DNA from: Melieria omissa | Taxonomy: Eukaryota; Arthropoda; Insecta; Diptera; Ulidiidae | Reading direction: 5' to 3' | Assembly (NCBI GenBank): GCA_963971225.1 | Contig: OZ020270.1 | Coordinates: forward strand, 72,866,432 to 72,930,431 | Length of the DNA stretch: 64,000 bases | Part shown: piece after piece, positions 40,501-50,990 of the stretch | Position numbering within the stretch: position 1 is the first letter of the stretch | How the letters are laid out: each line of letters opens with the position of its first letter | Notes under the pieces: model-generated | Told to the model about the DNA's origin: nothing | The model's database searches: none | What the model saw: the letters and a program-made list of their open reading frames with translations, nothing else | Made by a program: the position numbers and the translations under genes

Positions 40501-41284
40501 TTAAGACGCTATTAAGGGGCATAGCTTGACTACTGGTCTTGTCAAGATGCCAGAGTCGGTGCGGATATCCACGACACGTACGTGATTGTCGGGACCGCGA
40601 TGAATTTTATGAATGCGGCCGAGCCGCCATTCATTGGGGGGAAGCAGGTCGTCTTTAATGACGACCATTTCATTTTCTTCCACTTCCCTCTGCGGATGCT
40701 TCCACTTGTAACGTTTGTGGAGATCCTTGAGATATTCGTCCTTCCATCGTCGGGCGAATTGATGATGGAGGACTTTGAGTTTTTCCCATCGATTAATCAG
40801 GGATAGCTCGGAGCACTCGGGTTCGGGGGGGGGCGGCGAGAGGAGCGCCTCGGAGAAAGTGACCAGGGGTCAGAGACACTAGATCGCTAGGGTCCTGCGA
40901 TTGAGGAGAGAGTGGACGTGAATTAAGCGTCCCTTCAATTCTAGTCAGAAGAGTCGTAAACTCTTCGTATGTGAATCTATGAGAGCCGGCTACCTTTTTA
41001 AGGTGGGTCTTGAAGCTTTTGACCGCCGACTCCCATAGTCCTCCCATGTGAGGAGCATGTGGGGGGATGAATTGCCACTCGACGCCCTGAGGACCGTATC
41101 GGTCGAGAATATCTTGGGCGATTTCTCTCGAGAATTTGGCAAAGTCTCTGGCCATGGCACGTTGAGCACCGACGAACGTTTTGCCGTTGTCGGTCATGAG
41201 TTTGAGAGGTAGCCCTCGTCGACCAGTAAATCGGGCGAATGCTGCGCGGAACGCTTCGGTCGTAAGATCCGAACAGAGTTCCAA
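40501..41284 (-). pseudogene. BEL2 integrase, deleted and shifted
   Basis: [33 protein letters not shown] (second Asp), WQFIPPHAPHMGGLWESAVK (Glu) and the C-terminal DDLLPPNEWRLGRIHKIHRG region are present. The zinc finger and the first catalytic Asp region are gone: QEYYIP is joined straight to the KAVHLEL region near 41310. A shift near 40790-40690 breaks the tail. The integrase cannot be active. Confidence 0.85.
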
Positions 41285-44200
41285 GTGAACGGCTTTCGGT
41301 GCGGAATGTAATATTCCTGCCGAACCATACGGAGCATGAGTCGTTGGTCCGCATGCAGTAATAGCTTATGAAGGAAGCGAAGAACCAAACTGCAGTAGCG
41401 GGACTCTGGAGAGAGAATGATGGGGTGTCGTTCATTATACGACAATGCCGCATTGGCGAGTCTGCCATTAACATGCATCACCTTCTGTTTGTCTAAGAAG
41501 GGATTGAGTACCAAGAGAGAACTTTTCTTGGATATGGGAAGCGAATGAGAGAGCGCTTGTCGTTCCTGGGGGTAATAGGAACTTTGCGCGAGAGTTATAA
41601 GGCGATTCTTAACAAATGCCAACTCTGCTTGGGATAACTGTGTTCCGTGTATGGGATGTTGCTGGCGACGGGAGGAGATGCCGTTATGAATGAAGCGGAA
41701 CATGTATGCGATTACTCGCAGGGCTCGAGAGAAGCTGGAGAACCGATCGAGGATGTCGGTTTGCTCTTCGAGAAGGTGGTGGCAATCAACTGCTCGTTGT
41801 TCCGGGACTGGAACTTTGCGAGAGTGACCTTTGGGCCAAGCATCGGAAGCTTGCTGCAACCATTTGGGGCCACTCCACCACAGAGTGTGATCTTTGAGAT
41901 CCTGCGGCTTGCATCCGCGCGTTCCTAAGTCCGCGGGATTTTCAGCGCTTGGGACATGTCGCCAGGGAGCGTTGTGCACATTTTGACGTATTTCAGTCGT
42001 GCGGTTGGCAACATAGGTTTTCCATGTGCAAGGTGGTTTTTCCAACCAAGCAAGGACAATTTCCGAATCGGTCCATAAATGGATTTCCGATTGATCGAAC
42101 CCGAGGTGAGAGCGGAGGGATTTGATGAGCTGGGAGAGTAAAACTGCTCCGCAAAGCTCTAAGCGAGGTAGGCTTATTGTTTGGAGAGGTGCAACTCTTG
42201 TTTTCGCAACAAGGAGATGTGACGCGAGGTGGTCACCATTCGTGCTAATACGTATGTATAGAGCTGCACAGTATGCCTTTTCGGAGGCATCGCAAAATCC
42301 ATGGATCTGAACATTTCGATTGGGGGCATAGTTAACCCACCGGGGAATTTCGATAAGTTCTATGGCAGGCAAATTCTCAATGAATTGCTGCCATTTAATA
42401 AGTGATCCTGGCTTTATGCACTCGTCCCACTCAGTACCTTCAAGCCAAAGCTCTTGCAGAAGCTTTTTGGCAAGAATCATTATAGGCGAAAGCCATCCTG
42501 CGGGATCGAAAAGTTTGGCAACGGAAGAAAGAATTTGCCTTTTCGTGAATGAGGTTGCAGGAGAAGTGGGAGAGATGGAGTATGAAAATGAGTCCGATAG
42601 GGCATTCCAACGGATGCCAAGAGCCTTAGTGGAACTCGTTGAATCGAACTTGAGGAATTCCGAATCGAAAAGGTCGTCTTCGGGAATTTCCTCTAAGAGT
42701 TTTGCGTGATTAGCCGTTATCTTTTTAAGAGGGAATCCCCCGGAGTTGAGGGTGGCTATCACTTGAGAGAGAGCTTCCTTAGTGGTGGGAAGATCATGAC
42801 CTCCGGAAAGAATGTCGTCGACATACGTTTCCTCGAGAAGTATTTTTGCCGCTAACGGGCTGGATGGCTGGGAGTCGTGGACCAATTGATGGAGCGTTCT
42901 GATGGCCAAATATGGCGCACAGTTAACCCCAAATGTCACCGTTTTCAATTTGAAATCTTGAATAGGAGATTCCGGGGATTTGCGAAAGAGTATTCGCTGG
43001 AATTCCTGGTGATCATTATGGACCCGAATTTGCCTATACATCTTCTGGACATCGCCATTGAAGACAAAGCGGTAAAGGCGCCATCGGAGAATGAGTGCTG
43101 TGAGGTCATTTTGAAGAGTGGGGCCAGTATGCAGAACGTCGTTAAGTGACTGACCAGAACTTGAGGACCTTGAGGCATTGAAAACTACTCGGACTTTGGT
43201 AGTCTTCTTTTCGGGGCGGATGACTGCGTGATGAGGCAGATAGTACGAAAAGTACTTGCCATTTTGGATTATCTCACGGGGATTTGTGAGTTCCATATGG
43301 TCAAGGGTGAGATATTCCTCTAAGACGTCATCGTAGATGGTCTTGAGGTTTCCCTTTCGGGAGAGATTTCGCTCCATGCTAACGTATTGCTGGAGGGCGT
43401 TGGGGCGTGAATTGCCTAACGCTATCGAGTATGGAAATTCTGCCTTGAAGGGGAGTTTAACAGTATATCTACCGTCCGATCCACGGGTTGTGGTCTTCTG
43501 GTATAACTCTTCGCAATAAGTGTCATCCGAGGAGACAGGCGTCGGGAGTTTGACTTCTTCCTGCTCCCAGAATTGCCTAAGTTGTGAACTAAGTTCCTCA
43601 TTGGAGACTTCTGCCACGTATGTCGAATAAGCTGACACCGTGTGGGGTACTGGCCCGCTGAGTATCCAACCGAAAATGGTGTTTTGGGCTAATAGGCTGC
43701 CACAGACATTTCGGCGGATACCTTCGAGTAAGATCTGGGGAATCAGATCACTGCCAATTACTAGATCTATCTGCGCTGACTCGAATGGATTTGGGTCCGC
43801 GAGATTTAGCGTGGCAAATTCTTGCCAATTGGGATGGCTAATTGTGAATGGGGGTAGCAATTTCGTCAATTGGGGAAGTACTATTGCTTGCACCTTGAGG
43901 GTCGTGCTGGAGTTTGGAACTGCCAACGTCAAAAAGCAAATGTGATTCGAATTTTGCACAATTTTACCGCCCATGCCTGAAATTTCGAAGTGAGATCTTT
44001 CAATTGGCAATTTAAGGCGTTTTTGCACCTTCGAGGAAATGAAGGTGCGTTGCGAGCCTTGGTCGATCAACGCTCTAACCTTGAACAATTCTCCTAAGTG
44101 TGCAATAGACACCAGTGCCGTAGGCAGAAGGGATTGGGTGCCATTATTTGAATGAAGGGCTTGTACTTGAGGCGTACTTAGCCTTGAAGATGGGCCGGGT

Positions 44201-44831
44201 TGCGCATCTGAAGTGGGGGCATGAGTTGTGGAGTTATTGTTCGGTTGGTGATTAGCTGTTGCGACCTGAGAAGTGGTCGTCTGAGACCTATTGAGAGGCT
44301 GCGGGGCTTGCGATTTGTTGTTGGGAAAGTGAAGCAGGGAATGATGCTTCCTTTGGCAGTAAACACACGTAAAACTGCTTGTGCAATCCTTTATGGTATG
44401 CGTTGTGGCAAGACAGTTTTCGCATAAGTTGTGCTCTTTGACGTATTTCAATCGGCTCTGGGGGGTGAGCTTCTTGAAACTCTGACATGTTCGAATGGGG
44501 TGGTTGGCGTTGCAAAGTTTGCACGCGAAGTCTTTTTTCACTTCAGTGTGGAAGTGCTGAGATTTATTTTGAAGCCGATTTTGGGGAGTATGGAAATTGG
44601 AAGACTGTGGTTTTGGCTTAGCGGGGCGAATGCTATTGAGCCGTTCCACCACCTCGTACCTGCAGGTCAGGAACTCGTCCATTTGCGACCAAAGAGGCAG
44701 GTCCTTACGAGATGTAAGGGATTGTTCCCAGAGAGCTAATGTCTCTTCCGGTAATTTCGTACAACAAATGTACACAAGCAGCGGATCCCAATTGTCAGTG
44801 TCCACGGCCTGGGACCTAAGTACTGATAGAC
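41285..44831 (-). CDS. BEL2 minus copy gag-pol, gag N terminus missing
   Basis: A long open frame on the minus strand. In order: gag end ([19 protein letters not shown]), paired knuckles [40 protein letters not shown] (about 44550-44340), protease [15 protein letters not shown] (about 44070), RT with [33 protein letters not shown] and [11 protein letters not shown] (about 42830), RNase H with [18 protein letters not shown] (about 42270) and [13 protein letters not shown] (about 42150), then the truncated integrase start. It lacks the first about 290 gag residues and any promoter LTR. The metal box YVDD is intact, unlike BEL1. Confidence 0.88.
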
Positions 44832-44870
44832 TCGAAGGACCAATTATCACAATTATTTATATATTTTTCA
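44832..44870. other. Joint of the inverted BEL2 arms with PBS-like scrap
   Basis: CTCGAAGGACCA at 44831-44842 is the tRNA-Tyr 3' end sequence seen at the BEL1 primer site. It is followed by ATTATCACAATTATTTATATA. The complement of the joint shares AAATAATTGT with 45728-45737 of the plus copy, so microhomology may have guided the switch. Confidence 0.6.
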
Positions 44871-47583
44871 ATGCTGGTAGAGAGTTCGCCCAAAAAGCAA
44901 TCAGACGCGATGGAGTCAACCGCCTCCAAACAACCCCCTAAGGTGTCAACTGACTTGTTTTTGACAGACACTGTCACTCGTGAGCCGCCAAAAACGCGCT
45001 CCAAGTCCCCCATACTCAAAGCAACCGATCCAAGCGTTGCCAAATTAATTTTCGGGTCCGATCAGCTCGTGCAATTATGCACAAGGTTTTCTGCGACCCC
45101 CATTGAGGAACAAACGAAGTCCCTCGTCCAAATTCGTCAAAAGAATTTGGAAGTCCAATGGACTAGGCTTATGCAAGCATATGAGGCAGTCTCCATTGCG
45201 GAAGACAGTAGCCAGCCCGACCGTTTCAAGGAGTCGGCTCGGCAGAAGAACGAAGCCTGCATAGACCAATATGAGTTGTGCATGGCTCAAATGTCGGACA
45301 TCATTGAGATGCTCCAGCCTCCACCCACTCAGCACGCTGCGCATACGGAACAGGTTCGATCCTCAGAACCAACAAATACTCCGAATATTTGTTTACAAGT
45401 TCCACCTTGCGATACCGAAACATTTTTCGGGGGCTATGAGCAGTGGCCGTCCTTCCGGGATATGTTTACGGCAGTATACATAAACCACCCCAAGCTCACT
45501 CCATCCCAGAAATTGTATCACCTCCGATACAAGACGCAAGGCAAAGCCGGTGCAATTGTGAAGCAATTTGCCTTAAGCGATGAAAACTTCGGACTCGCAT
45601 GGGAAGCCCTGAAATCCCGTTACGAAAACAGGCGCATTTTAGTTGACAACCAAATACGATCATTATTAAATATCACTCCGGCTACTACCGAAAATAGCGA
45701 AGCGCTGCAGCGGATTCAAAGTACAATAAATAATTGTCTATCAGTACTTAGGTCCCAGGCCGTGGACACTGACAATTGGGATCCGCTGCTTGTGTACATT
45801 TGTTGCACCAAATTACCCGAAGAGACATTAGCTCTCTGGGAACAATCCCTTACATCTCGTAAGGACCTGCCTCTTTGGTCGCAAATGGACGAGTTCCTGA
45901 CCTGCAGGTACGAGGTGGTGGAACGGCTCAATAGCATTCGCCCCGCTAAGCCAAAACCACAGTCTTCCAATTTCCATACTCCCCAAAATCGGCCTCAAAA
46001 TAAATCTCAGCACTTCCACACTGAGGTGAAAAAAGACTTCGCGTGCAAACTTTGCAACGCCAACCACCCCATTCGAACATGTCAGAGTTTCAAGAAGCTC
46101 ACCCCCCAGAGCCGATTGAAATACGTCAAAGAGCACAACTTATGCGAAAACTGTCTTGCCACAACGCATACCATAAAGGATTGCACAAGCAGTTTTACGT
46201 GTGTTTACTGCCAAAGGAAGCATCATTCCCTGCTTCACTTTCCCAACAACAAATCCCAAGCCCCGCAGCCTCTCAATAGGTCTCAGACGACCACTTCTCA
46301 GGTCGCAACAGCTCATCACCAACCGAACGATAACTCCACAACTCATGCCCCCACTTCAGATGCGCAACCCGGCCCATCTTCAAGGCAAAGTACGCCTCAA
46401 GTACAAGCCCTTCATTCAAATAATGGCACCCAATCCCTTCTGCCTACGGCACTGGTGTCTATTGCACACTTAGGAGAATTGTTCAAGGTTAGAGCGTTGA
46501 TCGACCAAGGCTCGCAACGCACCTTCATTTCCTCGAAGGTGCAAAAACGCCTTAAATTGCCAATTGAAAGATCTCACTTCGAAATTTCAGGCATGGGCGG
46601 TAAAATTGTGCAAAATTCGAATCACATTTGCTTTTTGACGTTGGCAGTTCCAAACTCCAGCACGACCCTCAAGGTGCAAGCAATAGTACTTCCCCAATTG
46701 ACGAAATTGCTACCCCCATTCACAATTAGCCATCCCAATTGGCAAGAATTTGCCACGCTAAATCTCGCGGACCCAAATCCATTCGAGTCAGCGCAGATAG
46801 ATCTAGTAATTGGCAGTGATCTGATTCCCCAGATCTTACTCGAAGGTATCCGACGAAATGTGTGTGGCAGTTTACTAGCCCAAAAAACCATTTTCGGTTG
46901 GATACTCAGCGGGCCAGTACCCCATACGGTGTCATCTTATTCGACATGCGTAGCAGAAGTCTCCAATGAGGAACTAAGTTCACAACTCAGGCAATTCTGG
47001 GAGCAGGAAGAAGTCAAACTCCCGACACCTGTCTCCTCGGATGACACTTATTGCGAAGAGTTATACCAGAAGACCACAACCCGTGGATCGGACGGTAGAT
47101 ATACTGTTAAACTCCCATTTAAGGCAGAATTTCCATACACCATAGCGTTAGGCAATTCCCGCCCAAACGCCCTCCAGCAATATGTTAGCATGGAGCGAAA
47201 TCTCTCCCGAAAGGGAAACCTCAAGACCATCTACGATGACGTCTTAGAGGAATATCTCACCCTTGACCATATGGAACTCACAAATCCCCGTGAGATAATC
47301 CAAAATGGCAAGTACTTTTCGTACTATCTGCCTCATCACGCAGTCATCCGCCCCGAAAAGAAGACTACCAAAGTCCGAGTAGTTTTCAATGCCTCAAGGT
47401 CCTCAAGTTCTGGTCAGTCACTTAACGACGTTCTGCATACTGGCCCCACTCTTCAAAATGACCTCACAGCACTCATTCTCCGATGGCGCCTTTACCGCTT
47501 TGTCTTCAATGGCGATGTCCAGAAGATGTATAGGCAAATTCGGGTCCATAATGATCACCAGGAATTCCAGCGAATACTCTTTC
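44871..47583 (+). pseudogene. BEL2 plus copy gag-pol, cut in RT
   Basis: Starts MLVESSPKKQSDAMEST, perhaps with the true start at MEST (44910). It holds the full gag (GGYEQWPSFRDMFTAVYINH, LYHLRYKTQGKAGAIVKQF), the same knuckles and protease as the minus copy, and RT up to [19 protein letters not shown]. At 47583 a deletion of about 2.5 kb joins it to the sequence after pol, reading on for about 50 foreign residues to a stop at 47744. The polymerase metal site, RNase H and integrase are lost. Confidence 0.88.
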
Positions 47584-47630
47584 ACCCACTATCGTTATAT
47601 CGTAGTGATACACTTTTTTTGTGTTTTGCA
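47584..47630 (+). promoter_or_regulatory. Candidate splice acceptor before the BEL2 3' ORF
   Basis: The pyrimidine tract and acceptor ACTTTTTTTGTGTTTTGCAG|G lies at about 47611-47631. The same string is in the left arm, minus strand, near 40400-40420. It would let a spliced message express the downstream zinc-knuckle ORF. Confidence 0.5.
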
Positions 47631-48184
47631 GGGCAACACGGAAACCGCGGATGGCTCAGCAATGCCGACTGTGCCACCACCTCCACGGCATACGATTTTG
47701 CCGGGCTTTTCTGGCGATGGCACCAGAACAGCGTCAGCAGGTAGCCCGCGCCCAGGGCTATTGTACGAACTGCCTGGCGCGGTCCCACCCCACTAATCGG
47801 TGCAACTCCACCGCGCGTTGCAGCAAGTGCGGCCGCGCCCATCACACCATGCTGCATTTCGGCGGAAGGCCAGCCCCAGCAACGGTGCCCAAGGCCGCAG
47901 GCAAGGGCGGCAAGAAGCCACAACAGCTCCGGCAGCAGCCCATTCAGGTGAAGCGCCCCGTGCAGCGCTCCGCCATCGCGGACCGGCTGACACGCCACCG
48001 CCGGCCGCAACAACAACCACCCAATCGTCCCGCCTCCGCGGTAGCAGCAGCGCGAGCACTGATCGCCTTCAGCGAGGATGAGGCCAACGACGAGGAGACC
48101 CCACAGCCGCGCGTCGGAGCCCGCGCCCTCATCGAGCGGGCCTTGGAGGCCTTGGGCCGTCTGAGCGAGCAGCTCCCACCATAA
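47621..48184 (+). CDS. BEL2 3' zinc-knuckle ORF (187 codons)
   Basis: An open frame between the pol remnant and the LTR, where other elements may carry env. It contains QQCRLCHHLHGIRFCRAFLA, GYCTNCLARSHPTNRC and RCSKCGRAHHTMLHFGG, the same CCHC/HHxxLH layout as the BEL gag knuckles, then a Gln/Pro/Arg-rich basic region and an acidic FSEDEANDEE segment. It has no signal peptide or membrane span, so it is not an envelope. The first in-frame ATG (47651, MAQQC) probably starts the spliced product. An RNA-binding accessory role is an inference. Confidence 0.7.
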   Translation: MFCRATRKPRMAQQCRLCHHLHGIRFCRAFLAMAPEQRQQVARAQGYCTNCLARSHPTNRCNSTARCSKCGRAHHTMLHFGGRPAPATVPKAAGKGGKKPQQLRQQPIQVKRPVQRSAIADRLTRHRRPQQQPPNRPASAVAAARALIAFSEDEANDEETPQPRVGARALIERALEALGRLSEQLPP

Positions 48185-48438
48185 TGTTGCCAGCGGCAAC
48201 GCGGGCCGCCATGGCTAAATGTGTTCGTCCCAGTGTTCTGTGGACCCTGCGACACTCAAATCCTCTCCCTGCCAGTTTCCTAATGTAAACATGTTCCACT
48301 TCCCATGTCCCACCGGCTCCGGCCGTTTGTGTTGTCCAACGTTTGCACATATTGTCATTCGTGTTTAATACTTGGAATAAACCATACGCATTCCGCACAA
48401 CTCCCGCGTTTTATTTGGATCGTTCCGCCGACGGCTCA
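48185..48438 (+). repeat. BEL2 right outer LTR
   Basis: Begins TGTTGCCAGCGG and ends CCGACGGCTCA. The first about 190 bp match the left outer LTR almost exactly; the part after GTCATTCGTGTTT differs strongly (ACTTGGAATAAACC versus AACATTAAATAAAATG), then both end CGTTCCGCCGACGGCT. Confidence 0.6.
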
Positions 48439-48448
48439 GAGATCTCGT

Positions 48449-49291
48449 TTAGCTTGTATTCCACAAGTACACTGGTCGGTGTTTGCTTTTGCTGACTCTC
48501 CTTTGCATTGACACATCACATGCGTTTCTAATTCTGTTCATTAGCGATTCTGCCATTTCATCTGCGTTACCTGTAATTTCCGTGCATGTCAGCATTTCTT
48601 TTAGTAACTCACGGTCCAGCGTACTCTCCTTCCAGCCGCAGTGCTTAGGCGCCAAAGTGTTAGTTGCGCCGCTCACCATTTTATCTGCAATGGTGCAGAT
48701 TATCGCTTGATGGTCGCTATAAGTGAATTGATCACTCAGGGACCAGGTTGTGTGCGAAAAAAGTGCACTGCTGATGAAGGTAAGGTCTATTATGTAGCCC
48801 ACGCCGTTTTTACTGAATGTGAACTCCGACCCGTTATTCAATAGAGCCACATCCAATGCCGCCAGTGACTCCAACAAGGCTTTACCTCTGGCATTCGTTT
48901 TTCGGCAGCCCCACTCGACTGCCCACGCATTAAAATCACCCGCGATCACTACTGGATTTTTACCCCTGGCATCGCGTGTAACGCTATCCATTATGCTGTT
49001 GAAGGTATCGTAGCTAGCGCTGGGCGGTATATAGCAGCTGTAAATGTAGAAGTCTGCAACTTTGGCCCGTACGAATCCCAATTCTGAGTATATTTGCAAC
49101 AATTGAAAAGGTTTGTAAGCGCAGCTCCATATTGCTGCCATTTCGTTTGAATCTTTTGCCCAGGCCTGGCTGTCTTTAACTTTGTACGGTTCGCTAAGGA
49201 TCGCGACGTCTATTGCTATATCGCGGACGGTCTGATTTAGTAAATCTTGGGCTGCTTTGCAGTGATTTAAATTTAACTGTAATATTTTCAT
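48449..49291 (-). pseudogene. R1-like ORF2 N terminus: endonuclease
   Basis: From ATG at 49291 (MKILQLNLNHCKAAQDLL). ILSEPY, VIAGDFNAWAVEWGC, YIIDLTFIS and YSDHQAIICTI are the catalytic and metal-binding blocks of the EEP endonuclease. The frame is open for 280 codons and stops just before BEL2. The downstream half of ORF2 lies beyond BEL2 at 39580. Confidence 0.88.
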
Positions 49292-49395
49292 TTTTTATTT
49301 GCAATCTTCCTCCTGGCGTCCATGAATGCGGGGCACCTGCCACTTCCGGTTGCGTGCCCGACATCTTCCCGGTGTTTACGCACGCAGATTAGACA

Positions 49396-50754
49396 TCAGT
49401 GTGCATTTTGGCAATCCTTCGCGAGGTGTTTTTTTTCGCCGCATTTAAAACAAACGCCCTTATAGTCCTCCAAACTTTTACAATTTTTTGCTTGATGGCC
49501 GAAGTCCAGGCACTTGAAGCATCGTAAAGGTTGCATGTTGGGCCGTATACGACAGACTACCCATCCAATCCGCACCTTGCCTTCTTCTATAAGTTTGTTC
49601 GCGGCCTCTGCCTGCATGGTAATTACTGCTGTTTGCGTTGCACCGTATGCCTTTCTCAGCGGTCTAATATTGGTTTCCACGAGGTCAATAGAAAATTGAT
49701 TTCTTACAGCCATAATTATTTCCTCCTTGGTCGTAATCTCGTCGTCTTTGATTTCGACGCTTATGGTTTCCGTAAGGGCGCGCACTTCCGCTCTGTCTCC
49801 AAGCGCCTTTTCTACCGCAGCTTGGAGCTTTCTCGTTTCGGGGACGGTTGATTTTGCTAATTGCAGAAGCAGGTCTCCATTTGCTGTTCTTCGGACTTTT
49901 CTAACCGCCTCGCCCACTTCCTTTAACTCTGGTTCGGACTTGACCATTCTTAATATATCCGCGTAGGACTTGCCGCTGGCACTTTTGATGACTATAGCGT
50001 CTGGTCGCGCCATTCTCTTCCTAGTTCGCGGCTCAACGGTTCTCCATTGTGGGCCACTTGCAATATTGCTATTGGCAGTCGGCGTGTAATGGGCCGATTG
50101 ATCGTGATGACGACTTTCTTGGCTAGCCTGCAATTCGCTTTGCATTTCCGACGACTGGTTTACTGCCATTTTCGGATTTGCGATAGGCAGTTCTATATCG
50201 CGTCCCTGCACCATTGCGTTCCTCTTATTCTTTTTTGGTGGAGTCGTACGAGCCGGCTGCTGCTCTTCTCACAGCCTTTTAGGCGTATTCGGCATTTTTC
50301 GATCCACTAATATGAAGGTTTGGCAGCTTTTGTCCATGTGTTGCCTAGTTTCTCGGTCATCCGTACCGGCCGCTACTTGTCTGAATAGTGCGTCGATTGT
50401 CTTGATTAGGTCACGCATTTGCTGGTTGATTGAACGCCTCCCACCGCGTAGCATATCTACCAGCTCCCTTATGTTTTCTCCGAGAGCGTTTAAGGCCTCC
50501 GGCCCCGAGCAAGTGCTCAAGCCTTCGGATACAGGCGTGTCCACCTCTGAGCTTAGGCACGGGGGGGAAAAAATTGACCGTTCAACTCTGCGCTCTGATG
50601 AACGAGCGAGCTTTTTGCTCACACTAAACGGATCCGTCGCATTAAATATTATATTTTCGGATGCAGAATTTTTCCTACCATCCTCACCGCCAGTTGTTGC
50701 ATTTATGCCACCGCCTGTACTGCGCCCCGGTCGGGGCGAATGATTAACACTCAT
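49396..50754 (-). pseudogene. R1-like ORF1 (gag-like) with one in-frame TGA
   Basis: 453 codons in a single frame from ATG 50754, broken only by TGA at 50269-50271 (after PKRL). The N-terminal part is hydrophilic (RSTGGGINATTGGEDGRKN). The C-terminal part has the folded region IVETNIRPLRKAYGATQ-like (VDLVETNIRPLRKAYG) and two knuckles CFKCLDFGHQAKNC and CFKCGEKKHLAKDC. It binds the LINE RNA. The 104-bp gap to ORF2 is normal for the group. Confidence 0.85.
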
Positions 50755-50990
50755 TTTTCCTCTACTTGTGGTTGGTCAGCACAAATTTGCAAAAACGATA
50801 AAAAATAATGGCCACCTTTTGATGGTCGCGACTAGTCCAGCGCGCAGACCACCTGGGGCTCTGTGATTGGTTGGTTGCAGTATGTGGAGTATGGCCGCTG
50901 GAAATTATTTCAATGGCCGCCTAGAGATCGCTGCAGCCAATGGCGTTGCGCCGAACAAAAGCAGTAATAGAAGTTATACTTACAGTTTAA
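50755..50990 (-). other. Probable R1-like leader
   Basis: Non-coding sequence upstream of ORF1. The boundary is not visible as a duplication; I place it near 51000 where the base composition changes. Confidence 0.35.

Larger units (their letters stand above)
39587..48438. mobile_element. BEL2: inverted pair of BEL copies sharing 3' ends
   Basis: The left arm (39587-44831, minus strand) carries LTR, zinc-knuckle ORF, pol and gag from about residue 290 on. The right arm (45736-48438, plus strand) repeats the same order inverted but lacks the second half of pol. The 905-bp spacer between them is the gag N terminus of the plus copy. Shared coding parts differ at only scattered residues. No LTR lies at the centre. 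Both outer sides are R1-like ORF2, so the whole block entered or formed within that LINE. Confidence 0.85.
35425..50990 (-). mobile_element. R1-like LINE, broken by two insertions
   Basis: Minus-strand non-LTR element: poly(A) tail as a T-run at 35425-35437, 3' UTR, ORF2 C terminus, RT, endonuclease, ORF1 and a leader ending somewhere near 51000. It is interrupted by a Helitron-like repeat (36716-38510) and by the BEL2 pair (39587-48438). Net length is about 5 kb. R1 clade is inferred from MKILQLNLNHCKAAQDLL and the two CCHC knuckles of ORF1. No target duplication was found. Confidence 0.8.

Noticed and set aside
42362..43149. Several 90-115 codon plus-strand frames
   Set aside because: They are shadows of the BEL2 RT and RNase H frame.
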